DNA of 64,000 nt from Dactylis glomerata. Taxonomy: Eukaryota; Streptophyta; Magnoliopsida; Poales; Poaceae. The stretch spans positions 556,111 through 620,110 of the forward strand of contig QXEO01000550.1 in the NCBI GenBank assembly GCA_007115705.1, in the 5' to 3' direction. A model generated the notes under the pieces. That model did no database searches. It worked only from the letters and a program-made list of their open reading frames with translations, and was not told where the DNA came from. The position numbers were made by a program, and so were the translations under genes. Of this stretch, positions 21,915-32,128 are shown piece after piece; the first letter of the stretch is position 1; the number at the start of each line of letters is the position of its first letter.

Positions 21915-23209
21915 GCACTGTTTTGGAACTTCAACCAGCCATGGGAAATATTTGTGAGTCTATTCCTTGTGATTTATCTTGCACTAGTGCTTCGGCACCA
22001 TGTGATACATTGCTAAATTCGAATTTTGATCATGTGGTACTGATGACACATAAAGAAGTACTTGCTAGAATACCATATGTTGACATTGTGTATTCCATCA
22101 TGCTAAATAAACCTATTAGTTTGAGTTGTGCTATGAATAAGATTTCTGAAATTTCATATTTGAATTCTAGCACACATGCCTATTGTTTCACGTTTAATTT
22201 AATTGGTGAATATAGCATGAATGATATTTTTCTTGTCAATCACATATGCATAACTTGTGATAGAATCGCTGAACTGAAACTTGCTGTTTTCAGCCACATA
22301 TGCAATGTGTCGAAGTGTTTTTGCTGTGGGAAAACAGTTCATTTTAGAGATAGTTTGATGCATTCTGGTCTACTTGATGTGTTTAAGGCCACAAAACTTG
22401 ATATGTTGGGTTGCTCCAATCTTGCTAGTTTGCAATCAAATTGGCTATATTTATTGTGCTTGTCCCACACATTGTTGCCTAAGTGTGCTACTAATCCGTA
22501 CTTCACTTATATTTGCAAATTCCGTTGCCTATTACCTATAGGACATGCTGATCATGCACATATAAATGAATACTTCTTTGTCCATTCATCACTTGTTCAT
22601 CATAATCAGAGTAGTGCAGTTGGAGCCTGGTATAAACCTATTTTGTTCTCATATTTGTTGGAATCGTTTGACCTTCCTCATAATAAATTTGATCATAGAG
22701 CTTCTGTGAGGACACTTGCTTTAATCTTGCACTATACGAATATATACATAGATCGTCCTCGCTGTGCTCATGCTTATATGAATTTCACTTATATTTGCAC
22801 TTTCAGTAGCATCTTGTCTACTGGGAATACTCATCATATTCACAAAACCGATACAACATGTTATATATACATATATTGTGCGTACATGTTGCTCTTTTTG
22901 TTTCTTCCACTTTCAGCTTACCCAAAGCCGAGGACGGCTTTTCTTGAAGAAAGGGAGGATGATGAGGATCTATCCATGGAATATGATGATTCTACTAGTT
23001 TGAGCTGGAAGGAAATATTGAGCCTAACTAATAATAATGATAAGGTGAATTCTTTCCTAATTGAAGAGAATGTTTTGATATCTCTGAATTATATACTACC
23101 TAAGGCAAAGTACTGTGTTGTATTTAGGTATGTCATCTGTCAAGATATCGCCAGCGGGAGGAGAGGGAGGACGGCGATCAAGAGACAAGTGGAGATCAAG
23201 TCTGCATGA
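21915..23209 (+). pseudogene. C protein C-terminal region (forward copy)
   Basis: Homologous over its length to the reverse copy at 18573-19931 and open for about 430 codons, ending in the LTR. It shows the same two Cys/His motifs (YICKFRCLLPIGHADHAH and YICTFSSILSTG), the second having lost a Cys, and the tail KPRTAFLEEREDDED over the polypurine tract. It is out of frame with the upstream protease-like part because of an indel near 21900. Confidence 0.6.
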
Positions 23210-23777
23210 GCACGAGCATGTGATGGCGCACTAGGACTGCCTATGACACGATGTCTACACGTCTAAGGCGCGCCACACACATGGCCTGCGTGCCAGAAAT
23301 AGGCTGAACCCATATATGGGTCGGTATGTACTCGTTTGAGACGAACCGAGTCAGTTTGGGCCCAAACCAGGTTGGTTTTGGGCCAGGTCCATGCTGAGGA
23401 CGCCCCAGCCTCCCTTAAGTAGCCAGGGGCGCCCCCTCAAGTCCCTTAGACCACGTTTAAACAAAACCCTAGTTTCTAGACAGAACCAAGTGTTCCTCTG
23501 AAATTATTCACACCAATTCGTATCGATCTGGTGTTCGTTCTACTGAAAGTCTGAGTGTAATCTGCTGTTCCATTGGGAATTAGTAAATTGCATCACCGCT
23601 TCATGGTCGGCGGCTACGTGTGCAAGCGTGTGACGTTGCGAATATCCAAAGGGTTGAGAGCTGTTGCGCTGGCAGCAGGGATTAGCCGGAGAGTTTACAA
23701 CGACACTCGAGTTATCTTCATCACCATCATCGCCATCTACATCGCGCTCGCTGAGAAGATCGGGACACCCCTTATCA
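22960..23777 (+). repeat. C LTR, forward
   Basis: TGATGAGGATC ... gacaccccttatca, 818 bp. It is preceded by a polypurine tract (gaagaaagggagga) like a 3' LTR and followed by a PBS like a 5' LTR. It therefore served as a junction LTR between two C internal regions. Confidence 0.88.
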
Positions 23778-23780
23778 TCT

Positions 23781-23792
23781 TGGTATCAGAGT
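23781..23792 (+). other. C primer binding site, forward
   Basis: TGGTATCAGAGT, 3 bp after the LTR, tRNA-Met type. Only about 16 bp of internal sequence follow before element E starts at 23809. Confidence 0.75.
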
Positions 23793-23808
23793 GCCTAATC
23801 ATCGATCA

Positions 23809-24363
23809 TGATAAGGATCACGCCGGTGATCCTTGGAGTTTTGTCCCGATCTTTCACAGCGAGTCTACCCGGATAGCAATCTTCCAATAACGCAAAGAAC
23901 GTCACCTGAAGAAGAGGAACGAATCCAGCAAGCAACGTGAAGAGAATCAACACGCCTCAAACCTGAGCTTGATAATCCTTGATGAACACAAGAACCTTCA
24001 CAGCAATGTATTTGATAAACACGGCAGCGCCATTTCCCCGAGGGATGATACACGGTGGAGCACACAATAGTTTTAGACTAAACAACTAAACTCTCTAAAC
24101 CCTAGACGGCTGGCCTCCTTATATAGATGGCCAGAAAACTGTTGGGCTTGGACAGGCCCAAACCCAAAACACAAATAAACCTAAGTGGCCCACAACTTGA
24201 CCTAGCTACGAAATAACATAAGCATGAATATAAATTGCTGACACAACCTTAGACTAATTATTACATATCGTAGGTCGTCCTGGCGTGCCAATCTGCAATG
24301 AGCTGCCCTCATCTTGGTGGAGTCCTAAAATTAGGCTTCACCTCCTCCTTCGTGCCCATATCA
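23809..24363 (-). repeat. E 3' LTR
   Basis: tgataaggatcacgccgg ... ttcgtgcccatatca. TATA region ccttatatagatgg near 24117. Its central part (ctaaaccctag to aggcccaaaccc) is shared with the B LTRs. Confidence 0.9.
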
Positions 24364-26089
24364 TCCTCCCCCCTTCAAAAAGCGTTGTCCCCAACGCGTG
24401 AGGGTCTGCTCGAAAGGGTGGCGGAATATCAACAATAGCACCATGCATATTCGCCGTCTTCAAGTCTTGCTTGCCTTCCTCACCACATCCTCCCTCTTGG
24501 CCTGCTCGACTTGATACAGCCCTGGGTGGTTGCACCTCTTTTCTTCGCCAAATGAACTTGTACTTAGGCGCCTCCACCTTCTTCTTCTCAATCCTTGCTG
24601 GAACCTTGCGTTGCCAAACATGAACCTGCTTAGCACGACCCTGCAAAGTAGTAATGCCTGGGCCACACAACTGACGAATACGTCCATCCTTGCCTTTATG
24701 CACACGCACTGCTGCTCCAACAAAATGTCTCCGAGGTGTTCTAACAAAACTGTGGCTGACTACCCGCGGCACCGTATGCACCAGAACACGATCAGCATCA
24801 CCGTCATCGGTCTGAACACCCATGTCAACACGAACTGGAAGTGGAACACATGGAACACATGCTGACATAACCTTCCCTTCATCAATAAGAGGCATGACAT
24901 CAACCGGCTTGTCACTAACAAGAACAACTAGCTTGTCATCTACAGGCTTGGCTGAAACAATATCACCATTGACGCTCTTCGCATCATGCTCCTCAGGTTG
25001 CGGCGTATCTAGCCCAGATTTTGGCTTAGCCTTGCGCAACTTCTCCTTGTGTACCACCAGCTCAACATCAGACTTTATGTGATCATCCTGCATAGGTTTC
25101 AAAGTCCGCTGTTTGCCATCATGCACAAAAGAATATGTATTTGCTCTCCGAGCATGAGTAACATTGCGATCATACTGCCATGGACGTCCAAGTAACAGTC
25201 CACACACCTCCAATGGCAACACATCGCACTCGACCTCATCAACATAATCACCAACTGTTAATGGCACACGTACCTTATGAGTAACTTTTAGCATACCACA
25301 ACTATTTAACCATGCAACATGCTTAGGTTCAGGAATACGCCATGTCGACAAACCCAAAGTCGACACCACAGCCTTACTGATGCCATTACAATAACTACCA
25401 CCATCCACCATGAGCTTGCACGCTTTGCCCTTGATCATACACTGCGTCTGAAATAGACTCCAACGCTGACCTCTTTCCACTACCATACAAGCATCATCAT
25501 AGACTCTCTTTAGTTGCATATTCAACCCATTTAACGGTTCAGCCGCTTCCACAACATCATGGACAACATCAGCCATCGTATCTGCATAAGGTACAATTGC
25601 TGTCGTAGCCGGACTGACCTGCTCTACCAAACAATCTGCTGGCACAAAACGCTGCCTCGCAAGGTGCTTCACTTCTTCCCAAGTGTTTGGAGGACGCTGG
25701 CCCTTTATACGCATATCATACCGTCAACGCTTCCACCAAGCTGTAGTTGTTTGATCAAAGCGCTCAAGAGCTGAAGTGTAACAAGTAATTTCCCCATAAT
25801 TTCGAGAACGCGGCAATAACCAACGGTCCATTACCTCTTCCCATGCCAAATATTCCTGTGGCGTTGCATCTATCATCAACCAAAGCCTTCGCAAACCTCC
25901 CAATGCTCTGGTCGCAGCAATAGCTTCAGGATAAATTAGGGGTGCTTCATCCGCTTCGCCGAGCCAAAGTGCTTGATAATAATCTGATACTTCTTCAGAA
26001 ACTGTCGTAACCACACCTCCTACCATAGCTGCACCGGCCTGAAGCAAAGCCAACAGCCAAAAGAGATTCCTACGCTCCCGATCAGACAA
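24338..26089 (-). pseudogene. E gag-protease fusion protein, one in-frame stop
   Basis: One frame of ~580 codons with a TGA at 25724-25726. The N-terminal ~120 residues are gag-like (WLLPRSRNYGEITCYTSALE); the rest begins with gag TWEEVKHLARQRFVPAD, passes without zinc knuckle to a canonical protease (KACKLMVDGGSYCNGIS ... ECDVLPLEVCGLLLGRPWQY), and ends in a basic linker and the tail DPHALGTTLFEGG at the polypurine tract. No upstream ATG is seen in the open frame, so the start is uncertain. It would act only in particles made by another element. Compared with D, most of gag and the CCHC motif are gone, giving a compact fusion. Confidence 0.75.
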
Positions 26090-26172
26090 AGTGACGTCGA
26101 TGTCTGGTAGGTAGCGATCAAAAAGAGGCGTCTCCTTGCAGCGATCGGTCCTAGAGTAGCGTCCGTGAAGGA

Positions 26173-26676
26173 GTCAGTTCCAAACTAGCGGCAACAAGGC
26201 AGAACAATCCGGCCGCGCCCGACCACAGACACCCTCTGTGGTCTCGCGAGATTGGAGCGAGCGAGGCGCGTGTGCGGGCGTGTCGATGCCCGCCAGTTGG
26301 GCTGGCCCGCTGAGGTCCCCCGATCCCCGATCGGATCCAGCGAGCGAGCAGCAATCAGCGATTTGATTTTTTTTTTTAACCTGAGATCGGATCTGCAATG
26401 CCTGACTCCCCTCGATCGGATCTGGAAAAATAGCTTCGGACTCTTTCAACGAGAGGAATTGGATCGAGCTGAGACAAAGAGCTTTTCTTGCCCACACGAG
26501 ATTGATGGTTTTCTCGGTGCTTTGACTTGAAAATCGATCTGGCAAAATAGCTTCGGATCCACGTAATACAAAAACCCACCGATGATGCAAATAATCCGAT
26601 CTGAAAACTGCGTAGGGGAAAAACAATCCGCAGATCATGAAATCAACTGAAAATACTCATTGTGATCAACCCAGTA
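26173..26676 (-). other. E leader with perfect hairpin
   Basis: Non-coding, dense in gatcggatc/gatctg words. 26221-26229 (gaccacaga) pairs perfectly with 26235-26243 (tctgtggtc) over a 5-nt loop. It lies about 440 nt downstream of the PBS. Confidence 0.65.
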
Positions 26677-26688
26677 ATCTGATACCAC
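26677..26688 (-). other. E primer binding site (tRNA-Met type)
   Basis: ctgatacca on the plus strand, 2 bp from the 5' LTR. Confidence 0.75.
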
Positions 26689-26690
26689 AT

Positions 26691-27245
26691 GATAAGGATC
26701 ACGCCGGTGATCCTTGGAGTTTTGTCCCGATCTTTCACAGCGAGTCTACCCGGATAGCAATCTTCCAATAACGCAAAGAACGTCACCTGAAGAAGAGGAA
26801 CGAATCCAGCAAGCAACGTGAAGAGAATCAACACGCCTCAAACCTGAGCCTGATAATCCTTGATGAACACAAGAACCTTCACAGCAATGTATTTGATAAA
26901 CACGGCAGCGCCGTTTCCCCAGAGGGATGATACACGGTGGAGCACACAATAGTTTTAGACTAAACAACTGAACTCTCTAAACCCTAGACGGCTGGCCTCC
27001 TTATATAGATGGCCAGAAAACTGTTGGGCTTGGACAGGCCCAAACCCAAAACACAAATAAACCTAAGTGGCCCACAACTTGACCTAGCTACGAAATAACA
27101 TAAGCATGAATATAAATTGCTGACACAACCTTAGACTAATTATTACATATCGTAGGTCGTCTTGGCGTGCCAATCTGCAATGAGTTGCCCTCATCTTGGT
27201 GGAGTCCTAAAATTAGGCTTCACCTCCTCCTTCGTGCCCATATCA
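26691..27245 (-). repeat. E 5' LTR
   Basis: Same ends as 23809-24363, with about six substitutions and a 1-bp indel. Confidence 0.9.
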
Positions 27246-27748
27246 TCTAAACGTGGTCTAACCCTAATTGAGGGGGCGCCCAGGGGTACTTATAGGTGGC
27301 CGGGCATCCTCAGCAAAGACCTGGCCCAAAACATGCCTGGTTTGGGCCCAAAATGACTCGGTTCGACTCAAACGGGTACATACCGACCCATACATGGGTT
27401 CGGCCTAATTTTAGCACGCAGGCCATGTGTATAGCGCGCCTTAGACGTGTAGACATCGTGTCGAAGGCAGTCCTAGTGCGCTATCACGTGGTCGTGCTCA
27501 TCCAGACTTGATCTCCACTTGTCTCTAGATCGCCGTCCTCCCTCTCCTCCCGCTGGCGATATCTTGATAGATGACATACCTAAATACAACATAGTACATC
27601 GCTTTTAGGTAGTATATAATTCGGAGATATCAAGACATTCTTTTCAACTAGGAAAGAATTCACCTTATAATAATCATCAATTAGACTCAATATTTCCTTC
27701 CAGCTCAAACACTCAAAATCAGCATGATCCATGATTGTATCCTCATCA
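27246..27748 (-). repeat. C 5' LTR, partial (last 503 bp)
   Basis: Matches positions ~317-819 of the C LTR, ending gattgtatcctcatca at 27748 next to the TSD ctcat. The first ~316 bp are missing at the E junction. Confidence 0.85.
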
Positions 27749-29080
27749 CTCATACTCTTCAGTTTCCTCATTTATCAACATAAACTTTTTATTGGGACAG
27801 TCTCGCCGGAAGTGACCCTTGCCACCACATGTATGACAGTTCATATCCCTATTTCTTGTTGTAGAATTGGAGGAACCAGTACCACTAGCAGCAGGTTGTG
27901 ATGTTTTCTTGGCATTGGAAATAACTGAATCAGGTTTTGAGGAAGCATTACCACGGAATCGAGAAGTACCACTAGAGGTAGGCACACTAGGGTCTGTCCA
28001 TGGGGAAAAACGACCTCTACTTGTTGTAGAGCGAGGTCCAAATTTAGCATCTTCAGCCAATGTCAGTTCTGCCTCACGTGCTTGATGAAGCAAATCTGTC
28101 ATATCAAAGTATTGGTGATGCCGAACAATGCATCGAATGTTGTAAGTTAAACCAGCAAGAAAACGCTGCATTGTTTGTTCCTCTGGTTCGCGCACCCTAG
28201 CACGCTGTATAATCAACTCCATCTCCTGATAATAGTCATCAACAGACTTAAGACCTTGCTTCAAATTCGTAAATTTATCATAGAGAGAACGAATATAATT
28301 GCGGGGAATAAAACGAGCACGCATCGCTTCTTTCATACCCCTCCATGTATTAATAGGTGGCTCTCGAGCTTCCAGCCTGGACTGAACAATATTATCCCAC
28401 CAAAGCAATGCATATCCATCAAATTCCGAAGATGGAAGTTTTATTTTTCTATCCTCGGTGTACTCATGCATGCGCCATAGTTTTTCCAACTTCAGCTCCC
28501 AATTGAGGTACTCTTCCACATCAGTAGAACCAACAAAATTGGGTACAGTGAACTTTGGTTTGCCCAGCCCATCATCATCACAATTGGCTGGTTGGGCAAA
28601 ATCATCATCAAAGTGACGACGTGTGCCGAGAGGAGCAAAACCATGACCAGGCGGAATACCAGCACCTCGGCCTCCATTCCCACGACCACCGTGACCACCA
28701 AGAAGCAATCCATCACGACGACCAGCAGCAGCTGCAGCATTAGCGTCATCATGTGCGTGATTGTCATCCTGGACACTCGCAGCAGCCTCATGATCAAGTG
28801 GTTGCTGGTGAGGTGGACGATCAAACGAAGCTTGCAACGTATGCACAGCTTGTGTCAAATCTGCAATAGAACGCTGAATTGTGGTCACAGTTTCTTGTGT
28901 CGTAGTGGCTATATCATGTGTTGCATTCAGCTTATTGTCAACAGCAAGCACATCGTCATGTATACTATCACAAACAGCATTGAACCTCTTCGTCAAAGTG
29001 TCACGAAGCGCTTCGTATTCATTCCAATGCACGACCTCATTTGGATCCTTTTTGTGCTGCACATCATCAGACTCAGACAT
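27746..29080 (-). CDS. D Gag (complete to the C insertion)
   Basis: About 444 aa, intact. It starts at ATG 29078-29080 (SESDDVQHKKDPNEV). An N-terminal predicted coiled coil (~residues 20-85) is followed by a Gly/Ala/Arg-rich linker. The Retrotrans_gag domain spans about 180-320 (FVGSTDVEEYLNWELKLEKL, GYALLWWDNIV, INTWRGMKEAMRARFIP). After a Ser/Thr-rich linker comes one CCHC zinc knuckle (CHTCGGKGHFRRDC) near the C-terminus. The C LTR supplies the stop codon (27746-27748), cutting Gag from the acidic linker and protease at 17922. Forms virus-like particles and binds RNA in the family; it could still be translated here. Confidence 0.9.
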   Translation of the reverse strand: MSESDDVQHKKDPNEVVHWNEYEALRDTLTKRFNAVCDSIHDDVLAVDNKLNATHDIATTTQETVTTIQRSIADLTQAVHTLQASFDRPPHQQPLDHEAAASVQDDNHAHDDANAAAAAGRRDGLLLGGHGGRGNGGRGAGIPPGHGFAPLGTRRHFDDDFAQPANCDDDGLGKPKFTVPNFVGSTDVEEYLNWELKLEKLWRMHEYTEDRKIKLPSSEFDGYALLWWDNIVQSRLEAREPPINTWRGMKEAMRARFIPRNYIRSLYDKFTNLKQGLKSVDDYYQEMELIIQRARVREPEEQTMQRFLAGLTYNIRCIVRHHQYFDMTDLLHQAREAELTLAEDAKFGPRSTTSRGRFSPWTDPSVPTSSGTSRFRGNASSKPDSVISNAKKTSQPAASGTGSSNSTTRNRDMNCHTCGGKGHFRRDCPNKKFMLINEETEEYE

Positions 29081-30224
29081 GATTAGTAGGTTAGTGCAAA
29101 CAAAAATAGGTGTATGGTGGAACTCTCACAACTCACTCGAAACTGAGAGAAATGAGGTATCTTACCGTTCCAAAGTGAATAGAAGAGCTTACCAACTTGT
29201 ATAGGCAAAAACGTGCACGGATGTGATGTAACGAATATCGAGGGAAAGACTCTCACACGACAACCAGGGTATATGGTGGGGCTTGGTATGGATACCTAAC
29301 TACACCAAAGTACAAGTCCTAGTGTTGATCGTATGACAAAGAACCCACGGAAACGCACACGGTGGAGATAAATGGGGCAATGCAACTCTGAAAATGAGCT
29401 CAAAAAGTTGAGATATGTCAGAGGAACGCTCGATGTTGCAAAGCACAAGAGAGACGCTAGCAATGGCTCAACGAAAACGGGCACAAGATTGTGGAACAGA
29501 GCAGCCCATAGAGCACTAAGCACGCTAGTCTCGTAGGATGGTTCTAGACACCAAGAAAGGTTTACTAAGGGCTGACAAAGAAAAAGGGACAATATGTGGA
29601 CTCAGAAAAGGGAAATAGCAAAGAGAAAGGGGAAAAGAATTTATATATATATATAGCGCTCACGCTGGAGCACAGAGATAGTCTGAGGTCAAGCGACCCA
29701 AACCAGACCAGCGATCCAACTTTTTTTTTATATTTTTTTTACTAAAGAATTTGGGCCAAAAGATCTTAGGCCTGTCTGGCGCTAGAGGCCAGACAGCCTC
29801 TGCGCTGTGGCGCCCCGAGCGGTGCCAGGGGCCAGCGTGCCCCGCGCCTGGGCGGGATGGCGTCGCCCGACCCCAGACAACCTCCGTCCTGGGGCGACGG
29901 GGCGCCAGGTATTGTTTTTTTTTTGACTGATTGCTGATCTGACACTGGCTGGAAAAACGTGGAATTGGTAGACTAGTACCGATCGGATCTGACTGAGAAC
30001 AACTGCAGGATCTCGGATCGCTGCTTGTTCGATGATGAAACAAACGAAGAACACGAGAAGAACACGCAAAGGAAGAAAAACGATCAGCAACTAAAACAAG
30101 TATCTCGATGCAATCTAGGCTATGGTAAAACTATGAACCCCAATTTTTTTGTAGGCTTTTTCTGTATAGGATGAAAAAAAGAACTAATCTATGGGGATGG
30201 ATTGCTCACCGAGTAAACTCTGGA
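29081..30224 (-). other. D leader with two hairpins
   Basis: No supported ORF. It contains a TA run near 29640-29655, a perfect 9-bp stem (29772-29780 with 29788-29796), a compound stem (ccccag at 29871-29876 with ctgggg at 29889-29894, extended by cgtcg/cgacg), and GATC-rich DNA near the PBS. Collinear with the forward C leader. Confidence 0.65.
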
Positions 30225-30236
30225 AATCTGATACCA
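30225..30236 (-). other. D primer binding site (tRNA-Met type)
   Basis: ctgatacca at 30228-30236 on the plus strand, 3 bp from the 5' LTR start at 30240. Confidence 0.75.
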
Positions 30237-30239
30237 AGA

Positions 30240-31197
30240 TGATAAGGGGTTGCCCGATCTTCTCAGTGAACCGATGTAGATGGATGATAACTTGGTAGAT
30301 AACCTGTGAGACACACACGAACTCTCCGGGTGTTCCCCCGTTGCCAATGCAACAGATCTTCAACCCTATAGATATTCGAGAAACCACACACCTGCGCACG
30401 TAGCCGCCGACCATGAAGCGGTTCTGCAATCTCCTAATTCCCAATGGAACAGCAGATCACATTTGAATTCTCAGTAGCAAAACTCCAGATTGAAACAAAC
30501 TTGGAGTGGGGTAGATATTCTGAGCGAAACACAGAGGAATATATGATTTCAGAGGAAAGCTTACAAGCAATTTCGTTCTGATGTTTGGGGGTAATCTAAA
30601 CGTAGTCTAAACGACACAAGGGGGCGCCCCAGGGGTACTTAAAGGGGTTGGGGCGTCCTAGGCAAAGACCTGGCCCAAAACCAACCTGTTTTGGGCCCAA
30701 ACGGACTCGGTTCGACTCAAACTGGTACATACCGACCCATACATGGGTTCGGCCTATTTTGGCACGCAGGCCATGAGTGTAGCGCGCCTTAGACTCGTAG
30801 ACATCGCGTTGAAGACTGTCCTAGCGCACCAACTCGTGCTCTCTCTCATGTAGACTTGATGTTCTGGTGATCTCCGGGTGCGCCTGCCTCCCTCTCCTCC
30901 CTCGTGCACTTGATCTTCAAGTCTTGCTCATCTCGCTGCGACACGTCTCCTCCTCGTGCAATGCTTGTGTTATCAACAAACCTAATCATACATAGATGCA
31001 TAGACTTAGGTAGTATAAAGCTCTCATTAAATAAAACATCAGGTTCAATTAACAGTGAGTTCACCTGTTATTCCAATAGCTTTGCACGTGCTCTTGTAAT
31101 TGGTCCAATCCTAATCTCGTTGGAGTTCTTCGCAGCAACATCTTCATCATCAATAGGAGCAGGAGATAATGGTGGTGTAATAGGGATGTCCTCATCA
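30240..31197 (-). repeat. D 5' LTR
   Basis: Pairs with 13573-14529, about 31 differences counted by eye. Confidence 0.9.
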
Positions 31198-31202
31198 ACC
31201 TG

Positions 31203-31915
31203 TCTCATTTTCCTCTTTTCCTTTCCACCTTTCTTCATTTCTGTCGGCACATAGAAATTGGACCGAAAAATTCCATCATCAGGTAGGCTTAGCAAACTCT
31301 GTACCGAACCAATCTGCCTTAATTTCTTTCCTTTGCTAGCCCGCAAGGAAAAATCCCCATCCGATCTTTTCTTTTTTTTGAACACGTAGCAATCAGACTC
31401 TTTCCTTTTTTATCATGCAGGGGAACTTACCGATGCTCACCCAACGAGCGAACCAGGAGTGCATCCTAGACGCAAGCGATGATGGGCCGGCCCGCTATGG
31501 CATCGCCCGGTCCTAGGTGAGCGGAACGGATCCGTCGATCCAGGAGTGGAACGAGCGGACGCTCGGGGACAGAGGATGTCTGTCCTCGGGCGAGCGGGCA
31601 GGAGCGGCCGATCGTTTTTTTTTCAATTGACTTGTAGATCGAATCTGAGTGAAGTAGATCGCTTAAACTCCTGATTCTAAATTTCCAATGCCGCAGATCC
31701 GTCATCCGACATGAGATCGATCTTGACTTTTCCTCCGAGATCGAAAGAAAAAAACAGAAGATGCCGACGCCTTCGATCTTCAACTCGCAACAACCAAACC
31801 CAATGAACTGCAGCAGCACCCACTCGATGACAGCCAACACGTCGTCCAGATACTCATCGTTTAGCCGATGAAAAATTAGCTCGACAAACACAACCGCATC
31901 GTGATTAACCTGGCG
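31203..31915 (-). other. B internal region, leader part (left reverse unit)
   Basis: Resumes B after D. Non-coding. It has the leader hairpin gggacaga-type (31567-31573 with 31579-31585, 5-nt loop, extended by gctc/gagc) about 330 nt from the PBS. Confidence 0.7.
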
Positions 31916-31927
31916 CTCTGATACCAA
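31916..31927 (-). other. B primer binding site, left reverse unit
   Basis: gctctgatacca: exact complement of the TGGTATCAGAGC tRNA-Met site, 3 bp from the LTR. Confidence 0.85.
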
Positions 31928-31930
31928 GAT

Positions 31931-32126
31931 GATGAAGACTGTTTGGCCCGATGTTTAACGATGCACCTCCTGATCCAATGGATCTGATAAATCTCCCAAT
32001 CGTGTGAGCGATACACGCAACCTGAAGATGGGGAACGTCAATCCTGCGAGCAACTCGTCGATGTAGACAAACCTCATGCCAAATAGATTAATCCAACGAG
32101 CAACTCGGTGATGAACAGCGAGCCTC
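31931..32126 (-). repeat. Truncated B LTR, reverse (first ~196 bp)
   Basis: tgatgaagactgtttggcc ... cagcgagcctc. It breaks off after cctc, then two bases, then a forward B LTR begins at 32129. Confidence 0.85.
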
Positions 32127-32128
32127 GA

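Larger units (their letters stand above)
23809..27245 (-). mobile_element. Element E: non-autonomous LTR retrotransposon (gag-PR only)
   Basis: LTRs 23809-24363 and 26691-27245 (555 bp each, about six differences), PBS, leader, one long gag-protease frame and a polypurine tract. The flanks gatca (left) and tctaa (right) do not match, so the original TSD is lost: E sits between forward C sequence and a truncated reverse C LTR. It has no RT, RNase H or integrase. Confidence 0.9.
17923..27748 (-). mobile_element. C block: rearranged non-autonomous C element carrying E
   Basis: Flanked by TSD ctcat (17918-17922 and 27749-27753) and bounded by reverse C LTR sequence on both sides. Contents: reverse 3' LTR and reverse internal arm (17923 to ~20010); a forward C leader, ORF and LTR without its own 5' LTR (~20013-23777); a forward PBS and ~16 bp; element E; and the last 503 bp of a reverse C LTR. 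The two arms are inverted copies of ~2 kb. A single simple insertion does not explain this layout. Confidence 0.85.
13573..31197 (-). mobile_element. Element D: autonomous-type gypsy element, decayed, with nested C and E
   Basis: LTRs at 13573-14529 and 30240-31197, perfect TSD acctg (13568-13572 and 31198-31202). The minus-strand order is PBS, leader, gag, protease, RT, RNase H, integrase, then a C-terminal tail read into the 3' LTR. The C block (17923-27748) interrupts it just after gag. Coding-through-LTR, tRNA-Met PBS and the TGATAAGG start suggest a CRM-like chromovirus (inference). LTRs differ by about 3%; several stops and frameshifts make this copy dead. Confidence 0.92.

Noticed and set aside
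28592..29086. Plus-strand ORF of 164 codons over D gag
   Set aside because: Shadow frame of a clearly coding gag on the minus strand.
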